DNA of 64,000 nt from Pseudomonadales bacterium (GCA_013215055.1 JABSRQ010000011.1:10797-74796), one strand, 5' to 3'; numbered from the stretch's first letter, positions 37,023 to 46,726 are shown. Notes: generated from the letters alone by a model not told the origin. Numbers and translations: made by a program.

Positions 37023-39224
37023 TTGCTACGGAAAATTGCCGTGCGCTTACAACGCCAAATTCTGATTTTTATCTTGCTGACATCGGTCCTGTCGATGGGC
37101 AGTACTTATGCCATCCTGGGTTATTATATCCAGTCTGAATTCTCGGATTTTGAGAAAAATCAAATCTTAAAAGACACAAAAAGAACAAAAAATCTGCTGA
37201 ATAATGCCATCTCTGAATTAAGTTTGTTAACCCGTGATTGGTCTATCTGGGATGATAGCTACATTTTTATTGATACGCAGAATCAATCTTTTCTTGATAT
37301 TAATGTTAGCCGTGAAGCCCTAAATATTATTGATGTCAATTATCTGGTGCTTAGTGGCAGCGATGGTCAGATTATTTATGCACGTAGTCTTAAACCTGAT
37401 GATTCCGAGCTTCAGCTATTAAATAAAAAAGAACAAGAGGCTTTTTCGGCATTAGTGGCTTATCAACGTTTACATCAGAAAAAAGAAGTTAATGCGCATC
37501 AATGAACATTGATGGGCAGACTATTTTATTGTTCTCAACAACAGGTGTTTCCCAGTGTTGATGATGGTCGTATTAGCAATGGCTATTTGTTATTTTCCAG
37601 GTTGTGTGATGAAAAACTTTTACAGCGTATCAGTGAAATAAATAATCAAGAAGTTTTTATTATTCTTGAGACTTTAAGTAATGCTGAATTACATTTTAAC
37701 GTACTCAATGATGATCAGGTGCAGGGCAGTTTTAATCTTTACGATTATAAAGAACAGCCCTTGTTTGCTTTGGGTATTGTTAAAGAAAGGAAAATCCAAC
37801 AATACGGAAAGGCGATTAATAGAACCATATTGTTAACGATTTTATCGTTAGGTGTACTTACCGCCATGGCGGCTTATTTATTAATTAACCAGTTAGTGAT
37901 TAAGAAAATTGCCAGCTTACGTCAATTTATTCAGAGTTATAGTGAAAATAGAAAACTTGAACAGCCGATTTTTATTAAGGGACGTTGCGAAATTTCCGAC
38001 CTGGGCCAAGATTTTAATACCCTGATAAAAACTATCACGGCCCATGAAAAAGAATTGCAACAGACCACCCTTGCAGCCGAAGCGGCGAATAGATCAAAAA
38101 GTGAATTTATCGCCAATATGAGCCATGAAATTCGCACACCGATGACCGCTATTTTGGGTTTTACCGAGTTAATTAAAGCTGGCAATATTGATGATGACGA
38201 GAAAAAAGAATATCTATTAACCATAGAGAAAAATGGTCAACAATTATTGGCTTTGATTAATGAGGTCTTAGACCTAGCCAAAGTTGAAGCCGGTAATTTT
38301 AATATTCATAAACACGATATTAGGCTAGAGCCTATGGTTAATGAAGTATTGACATTGATGCAAGCACCGGCGAAAAAATCCCAGTTACTGCTTAAATTAA
38401 ACTATCTATCAGCGATTCCAGAGACCCTTAATACCGATGCCGATAGAGTTAAACAAATTTTGATTAACCTGATAGGTAATGCAATTAAGTTTACACCGAG
38501 TGGTAATGTTAGTGTTGATATTGAGGTTGATGAGCTTGAACATAGACTAAATATAGCGGTGTCGGATACCGGTATTGGTATGGACTCAAACACCATTAAA
38601 AATATTTTCCAGCCTTTTTATCAAGATGAATCTGCCAGTAATCGTCAATTTCAAGGTACGGGTCTGGGTTTAAGTATCAGTAAAACCTTAAGTGATAAAA
38701 TGGCTGCACCGTTAACTGTAAAAAGTGAACTAACAAAAGGCAGCACCTTTACCCTACGTCTACCTTATGCGGCAGAAACACCGTTAATCGAAGCCAGTTT
38801 GATGAATGGTAAAAGCGTGCCTAAAGTTCATCATCGGGAGCTGTTATCGGGCAGTGTTTTTGTGATTGATGACAATAGTGTGATTTCTTTATTAGTGTGC
38901 AAAATATTAAATAATTTTGGTATAGATACTCTCAGTGATAACGATTCGGTTAATGCGGTTAACAGCTTACTTGAAGGCAAGATTAAACCGGATTTTGTAT
39001 TGATGGATATGCAAATGCCGATATTGGATGGTTATCAGGCTACACGAAAACTGAAAGCCGCTGGTTTTGATAAACCAATTATCGCTATCACCGCTAACAG
39101 CATGATGGGTGATAAGGAAAAATGTATGCAGGCAGGTTGTGATGGTTTTTTAAGTAAACCGATTGGGCAAAATACCTTGTATAAAACCTGTGAAGTTTTG
39201 CTAATGCAAGAATACAGTGAGTAA
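37023..39224 (+). pseudogene. CHASE4-HisKA-HATPase-REC hybrid kinase interrupted by one in-frame TGA
   Basis: One continuous kinase frame broken only by TGA at 37503-37505. Upstream part: TM and the CHASE4 signature LTRDWSIWDDSYIFID. After the stop the same frame continues with MGRLFYCSQQQVFPSVDDGR, the expected second half of CHASE4, then TM2 about 260-282 (LLTILSLGVLTAMAAYLLI), HAMP, His368 (MSHEIRTPMTA, counted from 37023), N-box [23 protein letters not shown] and a receiver (LMDMQMPILDG). The start is TTG 37023 or GTG 37041 (GGA upstream). Either a nonsense-mutated gene, readthrough, or two separately translated pieces (a second start TTG 37509/ATG 37512 would lack the N-terminal TM). Confidence 0.85.
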
Positions 39225-39235
39225 GACATTTAACA

Positions 39236-40276
39236 TTACGTTGTCTGCATGGCCTGCGTCACTTCAAGAACCTCATCATACAGTTGCTCGGGTATATTTA
39301 GCAGCTGCATCAAAATTTCCAATTGTTCCTGTGAAATGTGCTTTGTTTGTTGCAAATGAATCGCCTGAGAAAAGGTGACGGCCCTTTGTAAAATAGCATT
39401 CATCGGCTTATCCCCCTGTCTCATGATGATATTGAGCAGGTCTCCGGGGATTTCCCATTGTTTTACTATGCAGGCCGATAAGCTTTTTCCACAACGTTGT
39501 TGTAAATAATAAAATCCATGGCTGGATTCATCGTTATCAACAAAGTCCCAGGTCGCTAATTGACAAAAAAGCGTCAGTTCGCCGATATTATTAAATAAAC
39601 CGGATAGATAACCGATAAAAGGCTCTTCTTTTTCTTGTGTCGCCAGTAATTGTCCGATAATGCCGCTACGCAGAGCATGAGCCCATAAATGTGTGCCAAA
39701 GTTATTTTTTTGCGCCATCTTATCGGCGCTTATAGGTTGTAACATCGAGGTGCATAACAAAGAGCGCAGGCCCTGTGTGCCTAGAATGACCACGGCCCGT
39801 TGAAAGCTATCAACGACTTTATTTGCCGGATTGAAAAATGCCGAGTTGGCGGTTTTAAGCACCGCCGCCGCAACACTTGGGTCTTGCTGAATCAATTTAA
39901 CAAAATCATCGGTACTGGAATTTTTATCACTTAAACAGCGTAATAACTGCGGCACAATAGTGGGCAAACTGGGTGTACATTGCTCGCGAAAGGGGCCATC
40001 TAATGCAAACCGGCGATTTAATGCATCCAGTTCAATCAGGCGTTCCAGGGATAAAACGTGCTGCTTGAGGGATACCTTAAATATACTTTCATAAAATTGC
40101 CGATTGATTTCATCAGGGCTGAGTTCAGGATATTGCTCTAAAGTAAGTTCGTTGAGTGGAGCTGATTCAGTTACGGACGCATCCTGTTCTTGAAGTTGCT
40201 TTAAAGCCTGGGCATTGATTTCATCGACATCGGGAGCCGTTTTCTTGCCTGTTAATTTACTAAAAAATTGTGCCAT
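39236..40276 (-). CDS. HDOD-domain protein
   Basis: 346 residues, soluble. HDOD domain about 100-300: SLPTIVPQLLRCLSD, FVKLIQQDPSVAAAVLKTAN, SFQRAVVILGTQGLRSLLC, and GLFNNIGELTLFCQL in place of the HD catalytic pair. HDOD proteins are non-enzymatic relatives of HD phosphohydrolases used in signalling. The N-terminal 60 residues look unstructured. Convergent with the CHASE4 kinase, 12 bp apart. Confidence 0.9.
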   Translation of the reverse strand: MAQFFSKLTGKKTAPDVDEINAQALKQLQEQDASVTESAPLNELTLEQYPELSPDEINRQFYESIFKVSLKQHVLSLERLIELDALNRRFALDGPFREQCTPSLPTIVPQLLRCLSDKNSSTDDFVKLIQQDPSVAAAVLKTANSAFFNPANKVVDSFQRAVVILGTQGLRSLLCTSMLQPISADKMAQKNNFGTHLWAHALRSGIIGQLLATQEKEEPFIGYLSGLFNNIGELTLFCQLATWDFVDNDESSHGFYYLQQRCGKSLSACIVKQWEIPGDLLNIIMRQGDKPMNAILQRAVTFSQAIHLQQTKHISQEQLEILMQLLNIPEQLYDEVLEVTQAMQTT

Positions 40277-40366
40277 ATAGTCCTAAGCCTCAAAAGTCCT
40301 TTCTTTATACCTATAAGCTTAGTTCAGCTTACGGTAATTGCTTTAAAGCTTGGGCTTGGCGGCTAA

Positions 40367-41239
40367 TCAGCTCCACATCACCAGTATGCTGGCGAGTGCG
40401 ATTAAAACCAGAGACAGCAACTCTTTAATTTTTACCTTCTGCTTAAGCCAGAACATCGCAATCAACATCGTGAAAAAGACTTCTATTTGCCCCAGGGTTT
40501 TTACATAAGGCACGGTCTGTAACGACATCGCACTAAACCAACCTATGGAACCCAAGCAGCTGGTTGTACTGGTCAGTACGGTTAATTTCGGTCTATCTAG
40601 CAAGGCTTTGAGGGTGTGTTTATCCGTTGCCAGAAGATAAGTGAGCAGGGCGGTGGTTTGCACGGTGATAACACACAGTAAAACCCAGGCCGCTTTATGC
40701 GGAAAGGGCAGGTCCAAGACTAAACTGGCTTCACGTATCCATAATGAGGTCAGCGCAAATGCACTGCCACAGAGTAGGCCAATCAATGCGGTTTCACCTG
40801 AGAGTTCTTTAAAGCCTTTGGGGCTGCTTAACATAAAGACCGCAATGCCGCCGATCATAACGCCAATCCAGCCCAGAAAAGATAGTTGTGTACCAAAAAA
40901 AAGCACACCTAAAATAGCCGCTACAATGGCTTCACTTTTGGCTAAACCAGCGCCCACGGCATAGTTCTTCAACTTAAATAATTTCACCATCAGTGCCGTG
41001 GCGAAGATTTGCATGGTGGATGCCCCTAATACATATAAAACAAATGGGCTGGAAATTTGGGGCATGGCGACGGGCTGCCACAGGTAGAGCAAAAAAAGGT
41101 AGGCTGCAGCAATAGGTCCGGCCCACAGAAAACGCGCCAGGGTAACGCCTGCCACTTTCACTTCTTGGCTTAATTGACTGGCAAAGGCATTACGCCAAGC
41201 CTGCATAAAAGCCGCAAGAAAAGTAAAAAATATCCACAT
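40367..41239 (-). CDS. DMT-superfamily (EamA) transporter
   Basis: 290-residue inner-membrane protein with about ten TM helices in two EamA halves: first half ending GWIGVMIGGIAVFMLS, second ending LLSLVLIALASILVMW. KSEAIVAAILGVLFFGTQL and GQIEVFFTMLIAMFWLKQKV mark the conserved helices of each half. Substrate unknown (metabolite or drug efflux). Downstream of the lipase gene on the same strand but separated by a strong terminator, so probably its own transcript. Confidence 0.9.
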   Translation of the reverse strand: MWIFFTFLAAFMQAWRNAFASQLSQEVKVAGVTLARFLWAGPIAAAYLFLLYLWQPVAMPQISSPFVLYVLGASTMQIFATALMVKLFKLKNYAVGAGLAKSEAIVAAILGVLFFGTQLSFLGWIGVMIGGIAVFMLSSPKGFKELSGETALIGLLCGSAFALTSLWIREASLVLDLPFPHKAAWVLLCVITVQTTALLTYLLATDKHTLKALLDRPKLTVLTSTTSCLGSIGWFSAMSLQTVPYVKTLGQIEVFFTMLIAMFWLKQKVKIKELLSLVLIALASILVMWS

Positions 41240-41319
41240 AGAAAAATCTGTTGAAGCTGAGGGGTTAAAAATAATTCAAGAGGATATAGCATCATTTGGA
41301 GGATTGGCATTAATAAATA

Positions 41320-41362
41320 AACCATCCTGACAAAGCCATTAGCCCGCTTTGTCAGGATGGTT
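41320..41362 (-). terminator. Strong rho-independent terminator after lipase gene
   Basis: Perfect 16-bp stem AACCATCCTGACAAAG / CTTTGTCAGGATGGTT with an 11-nt loop, T-rich on the minus strand (TTTATTTATTA), beginning 2 bp after the lipase stop. Confidence 0.9.
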
Positions 41363-41363
41363 G

Positions 41364-42410
41364 TCACTGTTTAGTATATTTCTTACCGTTGATATCGCTA
41401 TTCGCTTCAGACATCCACTTCTTGATACAGGCATAGACCTCTGGCGAAAATGCTAAACGCAGATGGTTTATGCCTGGGATAATCGTCGAGTTCTTCTCCA
41501 AATCGGGAGGGATAGGCATGTCAGCTCTCATTGGAGACTGGGCATTGGCACTGTTGGTAGGCACCAATAAATCTCCGATTAAGCTACTCACGGGATGGCT
41601 AGGGTTATTCAACAGCGTACCCACAATAAAATGATGATCGGTGTCTTTTAACCAGGGAATTGCGGTACTTTTAGTGACATTATTTTGCCAGTCTTCATCG
41701 ATTAAACGGGCATAACGTAAATCTTGTATCGCAGAGCTGCGGCCACTGTAAATGCCCGATATCATCTTGGCGACGGGATGGGCTTTTTTATCCAACCATT
41801 GATAGAGTCCATCGGTGGCTTCTTCCCACGGCGTACCCAGATGGGGTGTGCCTATATAAAATGCTTTGCCGACTTTTTTATGCCATTGCGTATTAAAATT
41901 TTCGGCATAATAACCGGCTGAACGAATCACCAGGCCTCCGAGGCTATGGCCGATAAGCACAATGTCTTCGATTTCTAACGGATAAACTTCCATTAAGCCT
42001 TCAATGAGCGAGGATAAATAGCGGCCGTTTTCACTGATATGTAAGCCGCTATTAAAACGCACATAAAGTGGTGTATAGCCAAAATCATTGGCTAACAAAC
42101 TGCCATAGCTAATATCTAAACCATCATCCAAGCCCATATCGTTATTGGCTTCGCTGGGGAATGACCACATCTGTTCATGTGAGGAAAGGCCATGAACCAG
42201 AATGGCAATCTTTGTGGTGGCTGCCGGCTGTAAGTTTTTAAACTGCTTGGATGTTAACGCGATGCGGCGATTTTTGTGATAAAACCCCATGGTGACGGAT
42301 AAAGCACTGTCTTTCTCGCGTAAGTTATCACCGACCAGGCCGTTTAAAGCCGAAATGCCCAGTTCCAGGTGAGAACGTTTTAATGATGTTTGGGTGTTTA
42401 ATGTGTGCAT
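41364..42410 (-). CDS. Alpha/beta-hydrolase, PGAP1/lipase-like
   Basis: 348 residues. Oxyanion region IAILVHGLSSHEQMW, nucleophile elbow IVLIGHSLGGLVIRSA (Ser in GHSLG), acid probably in the GDLLVPTNSA region, and His in GINHLRLAFSPEVY. This resembles PGAP1-like/triacylglycerol lipase family proteins acting on lipid esters. No signal peptide, so cytosolic or peripheral. RBS AGG 8 nt before ATG 42410. Divergent from the XRE gene across a region with a large palindrome, so the regulator may control it. Confidence 0.87.
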   Translation of the reverse strand: MHTLNTQTSLKRSHLELGISALNGLVGDNLREKDSALSVTMGFYHKNRRIALTSKQFKNLQPAATTKIAILVHGLSSHEQMWSFPSEANNDMGLDDGLDISYGSLLANDFGYTPLYVRFNSGLHISENGRYLSSLIEGLMEVYPLEIEDIVLIGHSLGGLVIRSAGYYAENFNTQWHKKVGKAFYIGTPHLGTPWEEATDGLYQWLDKKAHPVAKMISGIYSGRSSAIQDLRYARLIDEDWQNNVTKSTAIPWLKDTDHHFIVGTLLNNPSHPVSSLIGDLLVPTNSANAQSPMRADMPIPPDLEKNSTIIPGINHLRLAFSPEVYACIKKWMSEANSDINGKKYTKQ

Positions 42411-42520
42411 TGTTTTTACCTTATCTGTATTTTTGGTGGTTATTTAATCAATTGCATTAAACGTGTTTAGATCTTTCATTGAAGGCGTTATAGTAGTGCT
42501 GATATGCAATAACTCACTCA

Positions 42521-42551
42521 GTGAATATATGCATGATATGCATATATTCAC
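42521..42551. promoter_or_regulatory. Long perfect palindrome, likely operator of XRE regulator
   Basis: 14-bp perfect arms (GTGAATATATGCAT at 42521-42534 and its complement at 42538-42551) around GAT. A possible promoter (TTTAGA at 42466, 17 bp, TATAGT at 42489) lies just upstream, so a bound regulator would block or modulate it. Half-sites GATATGCA recur at 42501 and 42535. Confidence 0.7.
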
Positions 42552-42576
42552 AAAATGCAAACCTATTGGGGATAAA

Positions 42577-43035
42577 GTGTCTAAAAAAATGCTTAACGGA
42601 AGTACCACTTACCCCGCTTTGGTGGGCAGTATTATTGCGCAATGCCGCAAAGATAAAGGCATAGGCCAGGCAGAATTTGCCACGATGGTAGGCTTGGGGC
42701 AGTCTACCTGGTCACGTATAGAAAAGGGTCAATCTGCGTTGACGATAGAACAATTAGCCAAGGCGGCCGAGCAACTTAATATCGAACCCTATGAGTTATT
42801 GGCTTTAGTGGATGGTGCCAGGCAGGATTTAAAAGATCAGGGTATTGAAACCTTATTGAATAGAATTGGGCTTAATAATATGGCCTTATTAGGTTCTATA
42901 CCGGTGGTTGGACCCACGTTAACCGCGGTGTTATCAGGCGTTTCAGCATTTGATGAACACAGTAGCACCAATAAAAGTCATAATTTTTTGCGTGCTAAAA
43001 TTACCGAACAACTGAACAATTTAAAAGAAAAATAA
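42577..43035 (+). CDS. XRE-family (Cro/CI HTH) regulator
   Basis: About 152 residues from GTG 42577 (GGGGAT upstream). An in-frame start at 42463 exists but would put the palindromic operator inside the gene. HTH about 15-70: IIAQCRKDKGIGQAEFATMV then LGQSTWSRIEKGQSALTIEQ, then EQLNIEPYELLAL. The C-terminal half has a hydrophobic, Gly-rich stretch (MALLGSIPVVGPTLTAVLSG), unusual for such regulators and possibly membrane-associating. Likely represses its own gene and perhaps the divergent lipase. Confidence 0.87.
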   Translation: MSKKMLNGSTTYPALVGSIIAQCRKDKGIGQAEFATMVGLGQSTWSRIEKGQSALTIEQLAKAAEQLNIEPYELLALVDGARQDLKDQGIETLLNRIGLNNMALLGSIPVVGPTLTAVLSGVSAFDEHSSTNKSHNFLRAKITEQLNNLKEK

Positions 43036-43376
43036 CGTCGAAATAGTGTTGCCAGGGGATGGGGGGACAAACCCTATAAGTGCGCTTTTCCCTCGTATGG
43101 CATTGTATGAGTTTCAGCTTGAAATGCGAGTTGTGTTAATCAGCGCTGCCCGCTATAGCATCTATTCTACTTGTTAGATCTGTTATTTATTATAAATATT
43201 GAAGGGCTAAAGATATTTGGGCTTTTAGGTCAGAAATGCTGAAGTAGGAAACCTAATGGCTGCTGTTAGGTATTTAGCCGCCGGTGGCGGCTAGTGTGCC
43301 TCAGGTAACTGAAAGGTGCGTGGAATAAAAATTTCAGTATTATTGATGTGATCTAAAATTTTTGATCACTAGCTGA
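43036..43376. other. Intergenic region with one GC-rich hairpin
   Basis: 341 bp between convergent genes, no gene seen. TAGCCGCC-GGT-GGCGGCTA (43275-43293) is an 8-bp perfect hairpin without a T run on either side; it may be a weak terminator or repeat. Confidence 0.4.
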
Positions 43377-44177
43377 TTAAATCAGATGGGGAATGATGGC
43401 CTTGCGTTCAGTGGGGTATTCTTCCTGAAACTTATCTTTATACCATTGATGTGCACCTCTGGCCTGAAAGAATAGCGGGATAACAACCCAGGCTGCATAC
43501 ACAAAACCTACAAAGCTCCAGGTCATGATCGCAAAACCAATCCATTCAATGCATTCGCCCATATAGTTTGGGCAGGAGACATATTTATAACACTTGCCAT
43601 AAGGTATTTTATATTCTGTCTCTCCCGGCTTACGCAGATTGATTAAAATATTATCCGATTGAATGTTAATGATAAATCCTGTGATAAACATCGTCATACC
43701 AATAATAAATCGAGGGTCATATAGCCACTCTATTGGGTAACTTGTTAAGGATCCAAAATAATGGCCGATGATATAACCGTTAATAATATAAAATACCGTG
43801 GAAGCCAGCATTGAAATTACCGGCATGGTTTTGCCTTTGACCTTGATACGTTGGGGGAAAATAATCGCGCGATTAAAATAATGTATAAGAAATGCGGCCA
43901 CGATAACGGCGGATACATTTAATGGCTGATCACCTATCACATAGTAATAAATTACCATAATTAGGATGGGCACTTCCATCAGCATCCAACCGGTTTTTTT
44001 ATCGATGCTGCCACCCAGCTTGCGGATAAAGGTATTTTCGATACGGTTGCTGATCGGTAATTGTTTACCCAATAGAATAATCAGGCCACTGATGACACTC
44101 AGGCCTAACCAAAAGTAGAGAAAGTGATTAAGGCTGGCTAGATCCAGGATTTCCAGTTTATGTAATAATTCCATCAT
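43377..44177 (-). CDS. Steroid 5-alpha-reductase family membrane protein
   Basis: 266 residues, five to six TM helices, matching animal/bacterial 3-oxo-5-alpha-steroid 4-dehydrogenase (SRD5A) in its C-terminal catalytic part: KIPYGKCYKYVSCPNYMGEC, IEWIGFAIMTWS, and ARGAHQWYKDKFQEEYPTER, then KAIIP. Also NRAIIFPQRIKVKGK, an SRD5A1-like loop. The reaction would be NADPH reduction of the 4,5 double bond of a steroid. Substrate is by family. The ATG is 44177 or 44174. Alone on this strand; no strong RBS. Confidence 0.85.
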   Translation of the reverse strand: MMELLHKLEILDLASLNHFLYFWLGLSVISGLIILLGKQLPISNRIENTFIRKLGGSIDKKTGWMLMEVPILIMVIYYYVIGDQPLNVSAVIVAAFLIHYFNRAIIFPQRIKVKGKTMPVISMLASTVFYIINGYIIGHYFGSLTSYPIEWLYDPRFIIGMTMFITGFIINIQSDNILINLRKPGETEYKIPYGKCYKYVSCPNYMGECIEWIGFAIMTWSFVGFVYAAWVVIPLFFQARGAHQWYKDKFQEEYPTERKAIIPHLI

Positions 44178-44630
44178 ATGCAGGTATCGCTTTTCCTAGT
44201 CGCAATAAAAATGTGACTAGTAGCTTAACCAAAAAAACTTGCGCAGAAAACATTTAAGCTAAGTTTTATAGCCAGAGTAGATCTATCAATAACAGGTAGC
44301 CCCTCTCTAAATCGGAAACATTGGCAAGTGGGTTTTGGATTTTTTCAGCCTAAAATACCTTTGATAAACAGACACCTTTAGTGCAGACAATCCCGTCACC
44401 AGCGAGCTTATAATCTCAAACCTCACCCTCGCCCTCGCCCTGTTATTAACAGGCTGTTCAAAAGCGGCAGACAACAATATCTCTACAGAAATGGGGGATA
44501 AAAATGATCACATCAAGGATTTTTAAGTGATGGCGAGCGTCTTTGAGGGTGATTATTTTCCTGTGAATAAGTCATTCGGGCAAAGGCCGTTAAATAGATA
44601 AGCTTATTATTATAAAAAACCTCGATAGTC
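44178..44630. other. Intergenic region containing lipoprotein remnant
   Basis: About 450 bp. The only coding-like content is the plus-strand lipobox remnant at 44401-44526. Otherwise nothing recognised. Confidence 0.4.
44401..44526 (+). pseudogene. Possible lipoprotein remnant lacking a start codon
   Basis: The frame reads NLTLALALLLTGCSKAADNN and ends at TAA 44524. It has a good lipobox (LLTGC) but no ATG, GTG or TTG between the previous stop (44365) and the lipobox. After TAA the same frame continues with VMASVFEGDYFPVNKSFGQR to a second stop. This looks like a decayed gene; the family is not recognised. Confidence 0.3.
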
Positions 44631-45527
44631 TTAGGTTAATACATTGTTTAAAGCACTACGCAAATCGGGGTATTGAAAATGGAAGCCTTCATCGACTGCA
44701 TGTTTGGGTAAAACCCTTTGTCCGGTTAATAATAGCCGCGACATCTCGCCGAGTAACAATTTAAGAACAAAGGCGGGAACTGCAAAAAAAGCAGGTCGCA
44801 TCAAAATATTGGAAAAAATTTGGGTAAACTCTTCGTTGGTGACCGGTGTGGGAGCGGTGGCGTTATACACACCTGCAGACTTTTTATGATCCAATAGAAA
44901 TACGATCAAGTTAACCAAATCTGTTCTATGTACCCAGGACATCCACTGTTTACCCGAGCCCAGTTTCCCCCCCAAGCCCAGTTTAAATGGCCATAACATT
45001 TTTTGTAAAAATCCCCCTCCTGGCCCTATCACCAAACCCGTACGTAGCAGGCAAACCCTGATGCCCATGGCTTGGGCTTTCATCGCCTCTTGCTCCCAAT
45101 GCTCACAGAGATCGTGGGTATATTCCCGATGAAAGGGCGAGGATTCATTGATGACTTCATCGCCGCAATCGCCATAAAACCCCACAGCCGATCCACTGAT
45201 GATCACCTCGGGTTTATAATCACATGACCTTAGATATACGATTAATTCGTGAGTGATGCTAATTCGGCTGTCTTCCAGTGATTTTTTTCTGGCGCGGGTC
45301 CAGCGTCTATCAGCAATAGGCATGCCGGCTAGATTGATGATGGCATCAAATTCATCGGAGCTGACCAGTTGATTGAAATTCTGAATGGCTGATACTTCTT
45401 TGCCACAGATGGATTTTACACGTTCCGGTTTACGGCTTAAAACGGTGACTTTATGCCCGTTATTAACAAGCCTGTGACATAAAAATGCACCTATAAAACC
45501 GGTGCCACCGGTCATTAAAATTTTCAT
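44631..45527 (-). CDS. TIGR01777-family NAD(P)-dependent epimerase/SDR (YfcH-like)
   Basis: 298 residues from ATG 45527 (GAGG 7 nt upstream; an upstream in-frame start at 45539 is less likely). N-terminal Rossmann motif MTGGTGFIGAFLCHRLVNNG; INLAGMPIADRRWT and ISGSAVGFYGDCGDEVINES are diagnostic of the family, with the SAVGFYG Tyr as catalytic residue; C-terminal DUF1731 tail LLLTGQRVLPKHAVDEGFHF. Function in bacteria is poorly defined. Same strand as the SRD5A-like gene but 450 bp apart. Confidence 0.92.
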   Translation of the reverse strand: MKILMTGGTGFIGAFLCHRLVNNGHKVTVLSRKPERVKSICGKEVSAIQNFNQLVSSDEFDAIINLAGMPIADRRWTRARKKSLEDSRISITHELIVYLRSCDYKPEVIISGSAVGFYGDCGDEVINESSPFHREYTHDLCEHWEQEAMKAQAMGIRVCLLRTGLVIGPGGGFLQKMLWPFKLGLGGKLGSGKQWMSWVHRTDLVNLIVFLLDHKKSAGVYNATAPTPVTNEEFTQIFSNILMRPAFFAVPAFVLKLLLGEMSRLLLTGQRVLPKHAVDEGFHFQYPDLRSALNNVLT

Positions 45528-45655
45528 GATAAACCTCAATACATCCTGAAAATATCATGTTTTAAGCGTAGCAGTTTCTATGGGATTTGTAGGGCCATGG
45601 ACAATTATAATGCAGGATGCCCCACGCATTGATCATGTCTTGCTAGCCCGTTTGA

Positions 45656-46444
45656 TTACCAGTGGTTGCGTAATTCCCGCAGACGAAGAAATACCGTTTT
45701 AGCATCTGCATCGACGGACAGGTCGGGGAAGTCCTGCCGCAGTTTAGCGATCAGTGAAGGGCTGTTCAGCCGGAAGAAGCTATTGATCTTTTTTTCCTGG
45801 CCAAGGGTGGTGACCAGCGCTTGCTGAGGGTCTTGTTGCTCCACTTGATCTAACAAGGCTTGTGCATCTTTGTTGTCAGGTTCTCTAGCCAGGCTGAATG
45901 CCAGATTATTATTGATATAGTCATGCCCGGGATAGATAAGCGTGTCATCATCCAGCTGGTATAGCTGTGTGATAAATGTGTGATATAGCTCTTCGGGGTG
46001 TCCGCCGTTATGGCAATTACCGGCACCGGCATTAAACAGGGTATCACCACTAAATAGTGCGGCGGTGTCGGTTTTCGATAACAGGCAGATATGTGATAAC
46101 GTGTGACCTGGTGTATCTAATACCAACAGCTCAACGCTGCCTACTTTAACGGTATCGCCGGCTTTTAACCCAATATCTATGCCTGCAATCTTATCTTTGG
46201 CAAGGTGGTGAGCAAGTAATTTTGCGCCGGTGGCTTTAATCATCGCCTGATTACCACCGGTATGATCGCCGTGTTCATGGGTATTCAACACCTGAGTGAT
46301 ATTCCAGCCATGTTTTTTTGCCGTAGCCAGACACTTCTTATGATCCAGAGGATCGATGGCCAAGGCTTCACCTGTCTTTGGGCAGGCAATCAGGTAATTA
46401 AAGTTTCTATAGGCATTGCCGGTCCAGATCTGTTCGACGATCAC
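45656..46444 (-). CDS. gloB: Hydroxyacylglutathione hydrolase (glyoxalase II)
   Basis: 262 residues, metallo-beta-lactamase fold. Metal motif LNTHEHGDHTGGN, further ligands in LDTPGHTLSHICL and LFSGDTLFNAGAGNC, and IYPGHDYINNNLAF, all typical of GloB; C-terminal glutathione-binding helices FFRLNSPSLIAKLRQ. Hydrolyses S-lactoylglutathione to lactate and glutathione in methylglyoxal detoxification. Start is GTG 46444 with GGGAGCAGG upstream. The next genes are glutaredoxin-like, consistent with thiol metabolism. Confidence 0.93.
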   Translation of the reverse strand: MIVEQIWTGNAYRNFNYLIACPKTGEALAIDPLDHKKCLATAKKHGWNITQVLNTHEHGDHTGGNQAMIKATGAKLLAHHLAKDKIAGIDIGLKAGDTVKVGSVELLVLDTPGHTLSHICLLSKTDTAALFSGDTLFNAGAGNCHNGGHPEELYHTFITQLYQLDDDTLIYPGHDYINNNLAFSLAREPDNKDAQALLDQVEQQDPQQALVTTLGQEKKINSFFRLNSPSLIAKLRQDFPDLSVDADAKTVFLRLRELRNHW

Positions 46445-46504
46445 GTTAACCTGCTCCCGTGGCTGTAAGTGGCGGCTATTAACTTATGATGGAATGGTGA
46501 TTAT

Positions 46505-46726
46505 TTAATGGAACAAACCTTTCAATTCCTCGGGTGTAGGCCTGTGCCTGAAAATTAGCTTACCTTCTATCAGTATATTGGGAGAGTGACGAATATGATG
46601 GCTGGAGACCAGCTCCGGGTGATCCTCAATATAATCAAGGTGATAAGGCACACCGATATTTTTAAATTGAGACTCAAGGTTGGAAATGCAAAAATCGGTT
46701 TTTGTCACTAGCAGCTGAACATCCAT
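46505..46726 (-). CDS. Small thioredoxin/glutaredoxin-fold protein lacking CxxC
   Basis: 73 residues. The pattern VQLLVTKTDFCISNLESQFK, PYHLDYIEDHPELV, SPNILIEGKLIFRHRPTPEE follows the glutaredoxin fold: beta-alpha-beta, the cis-Pro position in SPN, and C-terminal helix. Only one Cys (position about 13) is present where CxxC would be. ATG 46726 with AGG upstream. Possibly non-redox or a monothiol variant. Immediately upstream of gloB on the same strand (about 60 bp gap). Confidence 0.65.
   Translation of the reverse strand: MDVQLLVTKTDFCISNLESQFKNIGVPYHLDYIEDHPELVSSHHIRHSPNILIEGKLIFRHRPTPEELKGLFH

Noticed and set aside
43275-43293. GC-rich hairpin as a terminator
   Set aside because: Stable stem but no T run on either strand and it is far from both gene ends; noted only as a hairpin.
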